The notes beneath the pieces are model-generated. The model saw only the letters and a list, made by a program, of their open reading frames with translations, was not told where the DNA came from and searched no databases. Shown here one piece after another: positions 1 through 13,400 of a stretch of 64,000 bases of DNA. Source of the stretch: Alitta virens (lineage: Eukaryota > Annelida > Polychaeta > Phyllodocida > Nereididae); assembly GCA_932294295.1 (NCBI GenBank), contig OW028573.1, positions 16,698,155 through 16,762,154 of the forward strand, read 5' to 3'. Position 1 is the stretch's first letter. Each line of letters starts with the position of its first letter. The translations under genes were made by a program, and so were the position numbers.

Positions 1-63
1 TTGCACGAGACACTGTGCAGTAATTATTATATATTTTATGGCCTTTCATATACAATACGGTGA

Positions 64-66
<3 letters not shown>

Positions 67-124
<58 letters not shown>
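67..124. repeat. (GA)n microsatellite
   Basis: An uninterrupted run of alternating G and A of about 58 bases. It is a simple repeat with no coding content. Confidence 0.97.
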
Positions 125-126
<2 letters not shown>

Positions 127-1172
127 TGTTTATTACAACCATAAATAATGTTTGCTAATAATAAATATAATAGTATAAATCAAAATTTTTTTTTTTTTTT
201 CATAATATGGTGTCGGAGACAGACACTTTGGGATACAGCCGCTTGCATGTATGCCACCAGCTGATATTTCAAAAATTTCTTTTTTTCTTTTTTTCTTTTT
301 TTTTTACATAGGTAGAGAGTAGAGGGTTTGTGGGCTTGTGAGAGACTGTGAGTGGAAGTTTGCAAAGTTTTAAGTGAATAGGCCTTTGCAACCTTGATTT
401 ATTGTGAACCTAAAGCAGTAATCTTTTTTTTTTTTCATGATTTTACAAAATACATGTTTTACAAATAATGATACGGACAACCTATTGATAGATTGAATAA
501 CTGAAGTTGTTTCAGCTTAATAACTGTCTTTGTTGAGTTAACTTAAGCTAAATCACCTGACTCAGCTGATTACCATTAAGCATGAAAGTAGGTCTTTAGA
601 ACCTTAATTTTAAAGCAATTTTTTTTTTTTTTTAAGTTGGGAAAATTTTGAGATATATGATTTTTACACCCCAGAGAATTTCATTATAACTGAGTTTAGG
701 AACTGAAACTGATTTTTTGCTGCATAGAAAGATTGCTCACAATCATTAAAAAAACTGTTATGAAGAATGAGGTAATGAGGTGGGGGCTCGAACCTACAAC
801 CTAGACCTGGCATGTCTTCAATTTTGAAATATGTTCATTTTGGTGATATGAGCATATTTAAAATGTGAGAATATAGGGTAGCTTCACACATATACTAAAT
901 TTCCATACTTGGGTACATACACTTAGTAATGAGATTGATAGTGACCAGGAGGCCGTTATTTGTAATATTACTAATAAGCAATGACAAGTGTTGAAAATGC
1001 AGTTATTTAAGTGAGCAAATAAATATGCAAATTCTGTGCACATCTCAGTTGCAAACATTTAACAAGTTCATGATGTGATAAAAAGTAAAAAAAAGTTGAA
1101 TGTATGGAAATGAACACAGCCACCAATTTCAATATATAGGTGAATGTATATTGGTCAGAAATGACATGGTAT

Positions 1173-1321
1173 ATGGTCAAATGTGCTACGTGCGTTTTCC
1201 ATGCGTTTGGATAAACGCATGGAAAACGCATGGTTTCCACCTCATTTTAATTTGGCAAAAACCATGCGTTTTCAATGCGATTATCCTTCTCATGGAAAAC
1301 GCATGTGACACATTTGGCCAT
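1173..1321. mobile_element. Foldback (MITE-like) element, about 149 bp
   Basis: The outer arms 1173-1203 and 1291-1321 are inverted copies of 31 bases with four mismatches. Inside lies a second, perfect hairpin: 18-base arms 1191-1208 and 1213-1230 around a 4-base loop. The word ATGCGTTTTC and its complement recur several times. There is no ORF. I see no clear target-site duplication. It is most likely a non-autonomous DNA element or foldback repeat. Confidence 0.65.
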
Positions 1322-1475
1322 GAAGGGAGTCACCTTCAAGTTGTTGCCCTGTAATATAATCAACTTAGTGCATTTATTTCCATATTGGCACCAATTAACA
1401 GGCATCAGAACTATGTATATTGATTGCATAGGTTTATTGAAAATATGTAGTTACCTCCAATTAACATGTTTGCAG

Positions 1476-4400
1476 ATTTGTCGGCCGATGCTGTGACATT
1501 GTATCTATTGGATCACCCACATTTTCTGGAGAACCATGTACAACAAAATGTCAAAATCGAAACAATCGAATCTTGGGCCCAGACCAAGAAGAAGAAAGTA
1601 AACAGAACTGGTGAGCAATGTGTACTTTAGTTTGAGTCAATGACAGGTGCATACAGCTCAGCTTTAGAAGGAAAACTTTAGCCCAAAACGTTTAATGTTT
1701 TTTTTAACGAACTGTAAACTACCAAGTTTACACAATTTCATGAAGCTTTTTTTTTTTTTAATAAAAGTTTTACGTAAACGATATTTCAAGTGAAATGTTT
1801 TCAAATAACAAACCATTTGCAAAGTCCTGTTTAATTTTCTATTTTTTTAAGAATCGATACGTAGTCCTGATAATGGCAACTCATCAAGATGGCATGTAAG
1901 TATAAGATAAGCAATGTTACAAGTTTATCAAAACAATGAGAATTTTTCAACTGAATGGTGCGCAAGTGATAAAATAATACACTATTCAAGAAATTGTTCA
2001 ATTAGGGCAGTAAATTGTTAATACACTGTAAGTAGCCCATTATAGGAAAGAGAATAATTATGACAGCTATGTGACATGTACTTGCATATATCTACACATA
2101 ACTACCCAAACTGTATGATATCTTATGCCAAATGCATCTTATGCAATGTAATATGTTATTTTCCTAGTCATCCCTTCATGATGAGAAGAGGAAACTGCTA
2201 CACAGGCTGACAGGAGACCTCCATCAGCTGTCAAACAAAGAAGCTGTGCTCAATGAGTTGGCTTGCTTTGCAGCCACAGGTGGGAACCAAGAACAGCTTA
2301 AGACTTAATCGTTACTTGCACTTATTTCAAGTATTGATCACATCTTTCCTCTCATTTCCTTTTGCTTCCTTTTTCAGCTGTAAATGCAGATGGCTATAAT
2401 CTTTACCAGGTCGAAGAGCAGAGTCAGGTATGCTTACTTTAAATAGAGTCTTTTCACTGAACAGCCCTGAATTCAGCAAGACAAAAGACTTTCCTCTCCT
2501 CTTATTACTCATTTTGCTTTTCAGACACAGTAGGTAACAACTAACTGATTCAATAAATATAACTTTCTCAGAAAAATAACAAACATTAACTAAATGATAA
2601 AGTGTCACATATACATTGAAATGCACTTAGTTAGTTAGTGTTATTGTTTAACGCCTCATCAGCACCTGAGTGGGCTATGTAGAGGCTCTCTAGGGTAAGA
2701 TTGATTATCTATAGTTGGTAGTTAAAAACCAGAAGCATGTAAAAAATCAATAATTGTCTGCGTTGGATAGCTGGAGCAGCTTGTGCAATGCGCACTGTCC
2801 TGTTTTAGCCACTGGGGATAGAAGACTTCACCCCAAGTGTTTCCACCCTCGCCGCGTGTAGGCCCAGGATCTTTGAGGGCCATTGAAATGCACTAAAAAT
2901 ACTGCTGCTGGGATGCACTTTGCTTCAGCCAATCACAGCCAAGGGCGGGAACTTTTTGAGCCAATAGAATTGCTGGTGTAAATACAAAGAACTTTCCGTG
3001 AAATCCACTATTGCACCACTTGAGCATTTAGAATGGGTTTAGGCTAGATTTGCTAGGAGGAGAATACAAAAGAAACACAAGTATAAGAAGTATAAGAAAA
3101 TGGCCCTTGGATCTGTATGTGCAGGCAGAGGTCGCATTATTGTGACATAAACGTTTCCATAAAGCACTTGCAGCAGTCATAAAAAGGACAGAAATCTTAT
3201 CAATTAATTAATCTTTACCTTCTGAACTGATAATGAGGCCTTTATGCAACAATTAACTTGCTGTTCACTATTTGTACCTTTTTAATAATGACACAGAATA
3301 TTGGCGCAAAATTACCATTGGAAAGAAATGAAACACTGGGGTGGTTATGTGATGGACATTGATTTAATAATTTTAGTTGAAACTGGAAGTTATGCCTAAA
3401 GAGCTTATAACATTGTATGTTTTTTCTTGACAATAGCCACCTCTCTCAAAAAGGTTATTCATTCTGAAGGTTAATTACCTAAACGTTATTTCTACAGATA
3501 TATTGCAATCATTAATGTTTCTTTTTATCGTGTCTTTTCCAGGAATTATATCACTACTGTCACACTACGGATCAGTGAGTAAACTTTAAGACGACTAATG
3601 AAGCAAACTCAATTAACTCTAATGGTACAAACATATTTCTATCTTGTCAATGCGAAACTCTGGCTTATTCCTTTATTCTGATTTCACTTGTTCTAGCACG
3701 AAAGAAGACTCATGTTGTGTTCGGAAAATCGGCACAGGGTCATCACTGGCCGCTTATGTGGCACATTCAAAGGAAATGACACGACATCACTGCGAATCAA
3801 AGGTATTGTATTTTATAGCATATTTATAACCCTGGTGATATAGCCTTTACAAACAGCCTTTCCACATAATACAGCTGTATCAAACAGCACATCTTTGAAG
3901 TAATATTGTCTAATTTGCTGCAAGAAGAGGGGAGGGTGTAACTGGACGTGTATTGTGTCAGAAAATAATTGAGCCACGTCGCCGCCTCTCCTCTCTTATT
4001 TTACAGGATGCACGTTTTCCAGAGGGGGTGGTCGTGCAAACAGCAAAAGCCCACGTGGTAATGGCTCATCCGGTCTTGAGAGCAGACGAAAGTGTCACAG
4101 GTTAGTTAAAAAAATGCCTACACTACCAATTGTAACATCGAAATTGCAAAAATAAATAAATAAAATCAATTTTGTCCAAATACAGCCAGCAACAATACAC
4201 TATTTGAAACATTTTTTAATAACATTTACTTGTCAAAGTGTCTAAACTATAGGACTGTTATACTAACGGTACAAATCATTTCTTATTTTTCTGTTTCTTA
4301 CACGAACAACCTACTACGGCCTTACCTGTCACTAAACTACTGGAAGATATAAAAACTCATAATGATTAATTGGTCATTCTGACTTTCTGACAAACGTTTG

Positions 4401-7400
4401 TTTTATATTATTCTTCATATTGTTAATTTCACTTCTTTTCAGCTGTAGTGGAATTATTTAGAAATACAGGTCGACCACAATTCACAGATCAAGAAGAACA
4501 GGTTAGTATAAGACATCATAATACATCAATATAACCTTTCACACAATCTTCATCAACAATAGCTTGGGCATATTTATGATCGGCCTATTTCAAATTTCTA
4601 GTGAATACCTTCAGAAGAAAGATATCATAAGAAATCTGTATTTCATTCTGAGAATGAATGCTTTAGTTTGACACATGAATATTTTCACGTAGGAGTTATA
4701 CACGAGTTGTCCTATTTATGGAGAGATGAGCAATTTCATTACACCCACATATCTCCCACATCAATCGCTTTGGACGTTTAGGTAATTTTGAACAATTACT
4801 GCAAACTGAATCCGTCCGAAATACCATTTTATACAAGAATAATTCAGAAATTGTGGTTCACACCTACTTCTGTCAAGTTCAAGTTCACTATGTACAGAAA
4901 TATCCACAAATGATCGAATTATGAGGATTTGTTTTTACAAAGAAGATGTTGCAAAGATGTTCTTTGGCAATGTTTGCTTTAAGTCTCATTGACAATCTCT
5001 CTGCATGACAGTCAGTCTGATTCTGAGTGGAAGATTAGCCAAAGCAGCTACAACTTTTTTACACATTTTCACTAACTTTAGAATGACCGAAAGTCCCCAT
5101 AGCCTTTTTTTTTTACTGACAAGTTGGTCACCTTAACCAAATAGTTGGTCTGCTTTCATAAATATTTATCATTAAATGTTGTTCTTAGTCAAAAACATGT
5201 CGTTTTACATGGCGTTGCAGTAATAAAGATGACTAACTGGGGGTAAAAATATTTATTGGGCATCGGTCATTCTGCACGTAGGCCTAATCAAAATCTCTAA
5301 GATCTTAGTCAAAAATGTTTAGTGCAGTTTGATATCTGGTTTTGAAGTAATTCAAGCAAAAGAATATAAGATGATTTTTTAAAGTGCTTCCAACATCGTA
5401 TGTCGTTCTCACTGTCATGAGTAGGGATGGCGAATAAGAGCGGATGACGAAAATTGTTTACTCCTGCTTATAAATCCTTGTTTATACGTTATTCATTCGC
5501 CGAGCATTGTACGGATACACCTGCTAATCCATAGAATGCTTGTAAGTCCTCCAGATCACTCGTGGATATCCGTGGAGAGTACTTTTTTTTTATACGTGTT
5601 TAAAAATATGACAGACCTTCTATGAGTCAAATTGTTTACCTTTTTATGGGAATCATTCAGGAGTCGCTTGGCAAGTGGTTGACGAATGTTTGGCCATTGA
5701 TCTACATACGTCCATGGCCATTTGCCATGCACACTTGCTCACTCCTGCTCAATCGTGGTGGGCTCAGTGTCAAGAATGTTTCAAGGATATACAAGAGTGA
5801 ACGGCGAGTAGACCACGTATTTTGTTCACGACTGATTTCCGAGTGGCTGGCGCGTTAATGGCGGACATCCGTCAATGACGCGTCCCACCTGAATCATCCT
5901 CATGATGGGGATGCAGGTGTGCACGCTGCTGCAGCAATACTCTCATTTCAAGACAAGGCAGATGTCTTTCTTACTTGATCTTTCTTAAATTAATCTTAAG
6001 CTAATTGGCTTGTATCGTCAAAGTAGTCACATATGGAACTTATGGAAACCATTGTTATTACTTGGACGTGGATGTGTTGGAACCAGTGAAGACTTGACAA
6101 GTAAACATTGTGAAACATACTGAGTGAATTAAAGTTGTTCGTATTTCGCAACAAACATCACAAGTCAAAGCAATAAGTAATTGACCGTAATTCTCATCAT
6201 ATAATATTCATTCATTCGGCTTTATGATCCTGTGATTGCTATTGTGTTTGTGTGTATGGTATCGCTTGTTTATTTCTATGTATAAGATTTGTTTTAAAAT
6301 TTGATTCATATCTAAAGTTAGTCATTAACAAGACGACTAGTGACATCTGATAGTCGCCACAATACAAGTCTATCTTTAGTCATTATGACAACCATTCGTT
6401 TAAAGATTCAGTGTCTAGGAGGCCGACAGCTGCATGGTTCGATAATTGCAGCATGAAGTGGCAATGAAGATCTCAGGATCATGAGTGCAACTGCCGAGGT
6501 CCATGAGACTATCAAGTGATAGTAGGAGATTTAAAACAAAAAAAGCAAATTACACAGAGATACTATAGTGAATTTAAATTATTCAATATCTTCTTAATCA
6601 TTAACAAATTGGAACATATCCAGCCCCGAACCCTGGATGCCCTTAAAGAGAAATTCAAATGCAGTGTTTACAATACACAACTTCATACGTCTCTATAATG
6701 CTACAACAATTGCCTAATATATCCGGTAAAATTGTAATGTTATTCAGGTGTCGGCAAATGTTTTATTTATGGCGGACGTGTCTTTGAGGTTTCGAGAGGT
6801 AAAATTGGTTCGTAGTTTTCTGTAATGTGATTGTAATTCTGCAACAAAGGGATGGAATGACTGTACAATCTCACTAAATCTTAAAATGGTGATATGGAGG
6901 AAACAGTGTACTCTTGCGCTAATACTAAAATTTTCGAGAATATATCATTTGAATAAACTTATACATTCGTTACTTTGCTTCGTAGATAACAATGGACTTG
7001 ATTTTGTGGATGGAATACATTGATTCCTCCATAGACCAGGTAACAATGAGTGCCTACTTAGAGCAATTGCATCATTATGCTTCACATTACAGGCTAACAA
7101 ACTGTCGCGTTTCACATGTTCAGTCTTATAAACTAATGAACTAATACTTTTGTTTGTGTGTGTGTTTTTTCTCAATTTCCTCCAGCTCGGAAACAGTATC
7201 ATTGTTTGGGGAGAAAGCACTTGCAAACTTGGCGAGGTATATCCTTTCTAATATGTATCAATATTCTAACTTTGTGATGGCTAATATAAAAATACAATAT
7301 CTTCACCATATTAACTCACTATACTAGGATCCATAATAACTGTCCACTTGTTTTTCGGGCATTTTTTTCCAATAAATGGCATAGAGAAGCACAAAATGAA

Positions 7401-10400
7401 CAGAAATGTTAGCAACAAGTAAGTGCTCAACTTTCAAACTGATAAAAACAGTTCTGGGGACCAAATGATCAGAATTTGCCTACATGCTCCATAGTAATTT
7501 CTGCTGCTTCTCTGCGACCATAACAAATTGCCATAATTACGAGACAATGGCAAAAAATTATCATTGGAAAGATAGGAAACTTAAAGTTAATTTGTACAGA
7601 GAGGGGTTTTCATGGGTTAGTAAGTTGGGATTGACTTTTTGCTAACAATTATATCTATTTTGTACTTCTCCTTGACATATAGGTAAAAATAAGGCAAAAC
7701 AACAAGTGGACATTTAGTTTGGCTTAAACCATAGTTAAATTGACTAACTGATTTAGTTAACTATGAAATTTGAAATCTTAACTATAGTTGATTCATATAT
7801 CAATGATTTGTCGGGTATCACGACAACTTTTAAGAAAACATTATTGACATTGCATCTGACCTTTTCCAACACTTCCTGACCTTTTTTGCAACAATACTAT
7901 TCCAGCTGTACTTCACTGCAATGAAACAAAGAAAGTTGAACGAATTTCTTCTAGATGTAACTAAGTAAGTTGGTTGCTTTTTTACAATTCTGGCTTTTAT
8001 TAAGATTTTGGATGGCAAAGAAGTTGTGTTAGGATTGTAGTTTAGACAATAGACATTTAGGTATACTGTCAGTAACGGCAGAGTGCTAGATTCATGATCA
8101 TATATGAGATAACATACTGGGTCATCATGTCAGTACGATCTAGAAATCCAGAACAATTGTACAATATTTTTTTTAATGTACGTACAAGTACTATATAACT
8201 ATCCCTGGATTGAGCAAATACGACATTTATTTGCAATAGGCACCGCAACTACAGATGCCTCGTTCTTCGAAATTTCTAAATTTTCTCTAGTTATAAGCAT
8301 CTAATTCATGCCAATATGAAAACGTTTTATATGAAGTCATCACGCAAACAGCTAAGCAATTTAATTTATCTTTATACAGGTCAATATTCCAAGACATTGT
8401 CAGTATGGATGCTGTTATTATGAAAATAATGGTAAGCCCCACTCTTTAACTGATCGTAATAGACTAATTGTGTTTGCCTCTTCGTTCGGTGCATTTATGT
8501 CTACAACTTAGGACAAGTTAAATCTTACAAATTTATGAAATATTCTGATAGCTTTTTTGTGACTGTTTCATTCAGAATTTTGCTAAGAAGCTGGTTGACG
8601 CGGACAGGACAGCTCTTTTCCTGGTTGACAATCGAACGAAAGAGTTGTACGCCAGAGTCTTCGATATGGGGGAGGAGTTTGACGGAGGAATGAACTCACC
8701 AAACCAACATAAAGAAATTAGGTAAGGCGTCAACATCTGGGTAAACATGGCGAATAATTTCTGCGAGTTGTCCAAGTGTTTCTGATGATGCAGTGCAGGT
8801 ATTCATTCTTTTATGCCTTGAATTATAACTTTTCATAGGATGTTTAGGCAGGTAGTATTTCGGGTACCATGTAAATTATCACAAATCTATAAAACAAAAA
8901 ACCGACACTGATGATACCATAATAATTATGGATATTGATAAATTGTAGAAATGTTTTTTTTTTTGTTTTTTTTTGCAATTAGTATCGTTTATTTGAAGAC
9001 ATCTTTGATCAGATAGTTGGTAGTGACATATACAGTCAGTTTTTTTAAGTAAAGTAGATTATGTGCCGCTCTGATATGGTTTTGTTTAAGAGGCTAAAAC
9101 AGTCTTGTAAGTGTGGCAAAAGTTTAAATTTGGAACCAGAATTGTGCTATGCACGCTTTTCTTTACCCAATTTATATTACTTGCAATTTCTGGTCTCAAT
9201 CAGCTGAAAATATTTCCCCTGATGATGTTATTCTAATAATACTGCACGTAATACTTTCAAATAAATGGCATTTAGAAAAGAAAAGAAAAAAATTAATTTA
9301 CGCATGACTTCTACCAATTGCACGTATTTTGCTCAAAAATATGATATGTATAAGATGAGTTGAAATATTCATGAGGATACAGCATGGGTCGGAAGATCAC
9401 AGAAAGACACCCAAATGGCATGCAAGGTGAAAGAAAATGATCTTACTACAGAAAGACTCTTTGGTGTATTTCAGTAACATACAGATCTCTTTAAACATCT
9501 TCCCAACATTCCGAAGGCTGCTGTAACCATGTTGTAGTTACATCAACGCAGGAAATGTCTAATCCATCCTACACTTTAAGAATACTGAAGACAATACATT
9601 CATCGACCCATTCCACAATACACTGCTCTGGACAAAAGCAGTTTATGTCACTCTATATATTTCTATTCAGGTTTCCTATGAACAAAGGAGTGGCAGGCCA
9701 TGTTGCTTCGACGGGAGAGGTTCTAAATATTCAGGATGCTTACGCGGATCCACGATTTAACAGGTACAATGTAGTATTTATGATTTCCTTTAGTGCCATA
9801 TATGTGTTATGCTAAGAATTGACTGTCACACTTCAGAGAATGTTGTGGTTCATTTGTTGTTGTTTCTTTGCATATCAGAGATGTTGACCACCAGACAGGC
9901 TACACGACCAAGACCATTCTCTGTATGCCGATCTACATTCGAGGCAGGTAAGGTGGACCTGCTCATCTCATCACTAAAAAGACCAATTAAATTACACACC
10001 GTGCAATTGCACTTCGTGTTTCTGGAAAATAAAGAGACTACATTGTGTTTGATGATGGTATCCATAGCAACTGATTCCCTTTAAATTAAATGGCATTATC
10101 CCAGTAATTAGACTTAAAATGGAACTATTTTGGCCCCACAGCCAAACGTTCACAAATACATGAATAAATACAAGTGTCGTGATTCCAAAATGCCTCATGT
10201 TTTTAACTATGTTGAGGCAAGATAAATGTTTCATTCACAGGTGCAATGCATATATCATTACTCCTTTTACCAACCTTTACAAAAGAGCCCTCAACACACG
10301 ACAGGTACAACAAAACTGAAAAATACCGCAATTGCTCTTTCCTTTGTTTTTGCATATCATTTTCCTTTTACAGCGTGATGGGAGTTGTACAGATGGTCAA

Positions 10401-13400
10401 TAAACACATGGGGGTATTCAGTCGAGCCGATGAAGAAGCTTTCGAAACCTTTGCGGTCTATTGTGGGCTTGCTTTACATCATGCAAAGGTAAGACGCTGC
10501 TGATGCTGCTGCTAACTACTAACTACTAACTACTACTACTGTTGCTGCTGCTGCTACTAAGTACTAACTACTACTACTACTACTACTACTACTGCTGCTA
10601 CTAACTACTATTACTACTACTACTACTGCTGCTGCTAACTACTAACTACTACTACTACTACTAACTACTAACTACTACTACTACTGCTGCTGCTGCTAAC
10701 TACTAACTACTACTACTACTACTACTGCTACTATCTATTTACCTACCTACCACTACTACTATGACAGCAGCAACTTTTTAGAATATGCCTTTGGCATGTC
10801 GTGTAGCCCATCGAGTGGCCATTCATCTAATGCCTAAGGATCCTTAAATAACCTTTTATAACTTTTTTAGCTTTATTCCATGCAACAGTTTCGTGACAAC
10901 GTATTGTTTGTTTTGTTTTGTCTTTTTGCGTGAAAGACTGGTTAATGGATGCCTCGTGGCACACAAAATTAATAATAAACAACATTACACACAAACAATT
11001 TCAAGTTTCAAATTGATCATTGTAACTACCAACTATATTGAACCACTCACTAGTGAAATTTAGTATTATGTATGCCATCGTACAAATCCTCGTGTACAAC
11101 AGTTATGAGCCATGCCGCGCTGCAATTGGTAGATATCTAGGCAGCCTTGTTGCTCATATATTGACATTTTCTGGCGTAGTATCTTTTTGTACCACTCACC
11201 AGTGCAACTTAGCATTAGGTACGCCGTTGTACAAATCCTCATGTACAACAGCCAGCCACGCTACGGTGGGATTGGTAGGCAGCCAAAAGTGAGCGGGGCC
11301 TGCAGCAGTGTCTCCAGCGTCACGCTAGAAATCTAGCGATCTGACTTGCTTGTATCTAGCGATCTGACTTACTTGTATCTAGCGATCTGACTTGCTTGTA
11401 TACTTGTTTTATTAAATAACTTTGTCAGTCTTGACATGTGATATCCATTAGATTTATTGTAGACGAAGCGCTACTTTTCCTGTGATTCGTAATGGGGGAA
11501 TAGCATTACTGAAATGTTTATTATTTCATTTGGATGGGGTTCACTAAAAAAACAATCACACAATGGTTACATTGAGACATGAGATATGTACACCCCAAAA
11601 CTGTAATGTACCTATTGGCCTCGTTGTACATTGACATTTCCGGGTGTACATATATTCATGTCTCACATGTAACCATTGTATAATTGTATAATGTCTCACA
11701 TGTAAGTTACTATTATGTATGTTTTGCTAATATTAAAGATGGTAGGACTTATTCATTCCTTGATAGCTATTGGTTGTAGTGTAAGTCAGCTTTTATTGTA
11801 CCTTTGTTCTTTCTTCCTTTTTTTCCAGTTATACGATAAAATAAGAAGATCTGAACAGAAATACAAAGTGGCTCTGGAAGTGTTGTCATACCATGCCAAG
11901 GCTCAACCGGATGAGGTGGAAAAAGTCAAGTCTATGACTCTGCCAGATCATATACCTAATTTGACAGAGTGAGTAGTTTTTGCCATAATATACTGCTGCT
12001 TGCCAAACGAATCTTAGGCGAATAGGATTTTGTTAAATCGTTGGAAAAAAATATACCAGCAACCCATTATTAATTACTACCCTTACCGAATGTAACAGGT
12101 TCTATTGACACATGCATGCAGGCTAATAGATTTGGTTTTGTAGGGCAAAGACTCATCTCCCAAGTGGATTCATTTCAAACTTAACTGTTCCAGGCCATAC
12201 ATATAATCATAAATTCAACCATAAACAGTTGGTCCCTGTAGTACACAATTCTTAATCCACATTTTGGGAATCATTGAAGTAACGTAAGTATACCTAGCAT
12301 ATCAATGGTTTCTTCTGCCAAACCAATGTCTTCATGTGATGTACGGTCATTGCTTCGTTATGAGATAATCATAAAAAGATTTCTATGACATGTCTGTGCC
12401 TTCTTTCATGCAGCTATCATTTTTCACCATGGTCAGTTTTGGGTGATGAGAAACCACTTTATGTGATATACATGTTTCGAGACCTTTTTGGCACAGTCAA
12501 GTAAGTGACATTTTCTGTATTCTCATGATTTTTTATCTCGTTGTTTGATAATATTTGCTTATCCTAACACAGGAACCACATAAAAGATCAAAGCATTAAA
12601 GACTGCTTATTTGTTTTGTTAAAATTTCACATTATAATCTTAGAAAACTTACAACATTGATGATTTTGACAGGACAAGTGACAGTGAAGAATCTAGGTAT
12701 ACGCTAGCAACATTAGTCCCTTATTCATATAATCCAATTCTTTTTCTTTTCTTTTTTGTATTCAACTTATTGGAAATAGTTTGGTTTCTTTCAGTTCACA
12801 AGTAGCACGATAGTATTAGTTTCATGTAATAATTTGCAGTTGATAGAATTTTAGTTTACTTAAACGTATGTAAGTATAAGTAGATTTTTTTTTAATTATG
12901 CAAAACCTTTTATTTCCAAATATAAGCCCTCTATATTCAATTTTGGTTAGCTTTAATTTACCCATTACCATTCATGTAGATTTATTGTAGAATGAAGCCA
13001 TGTTGTTGTGGGTTTTGGATCTTCTTTTAAAGCCTTTTCTGCTAGCTACACGTACAATAAACCACGGACTTGAATATCTTATATTCATTTAATAACTATG
13101 ATATTAGAATAAAAGAACGCAATTTTGCCTTAAACTCTTTTTAAGGTGCAGCATTTATAATCACGCACCAATTTAAGGTTGATTGTTTACCTGTTATACT
13201 ACGTTAACTGTCAGAGTTCACTCACCTCTTTCTTATAATATTAATTTGGCAGGTTCGATATTATGAGTATAATTCGATTCACATTAACCGTGAGGAAAAA
13301 CTACAGAAACGTGCCATACCACAACTGGGCCCATGCATTTTCTGTGGCTCATGCCATGTTCACAGTGCTCAAGACTGCGGAACACAGTTTCACTCCTCTA

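Larger units (their letters stand above)
1..1475. other. Sequence upstream of the first visible PDE10 exon
   Basis: I see no convincing exon here. The stretch holds the GA microsatellite, several poly-T runs and one foldback element (1173-1321). The first visible PDE10 exon starts inside a codon (one base is carried from upstream), so at least one coding exon with the start codon lies before position 1476, either here unrecognised or outside the window. Confidence 0.6.

Noticed and set aside
770..810. GGTTCGAGCCCC-like B box on the - strand
   Set aside because: It resembles the internal promoter of a tRNA-derived SINE, but no A box, tRNA fold or element boundaries could be found.
5622..5858. 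78-codon + strand ORF in the large PDE10 intron
   Set aside because: The flanking PDE10 peptides join without a gap, and the peptide has no family resemblance.
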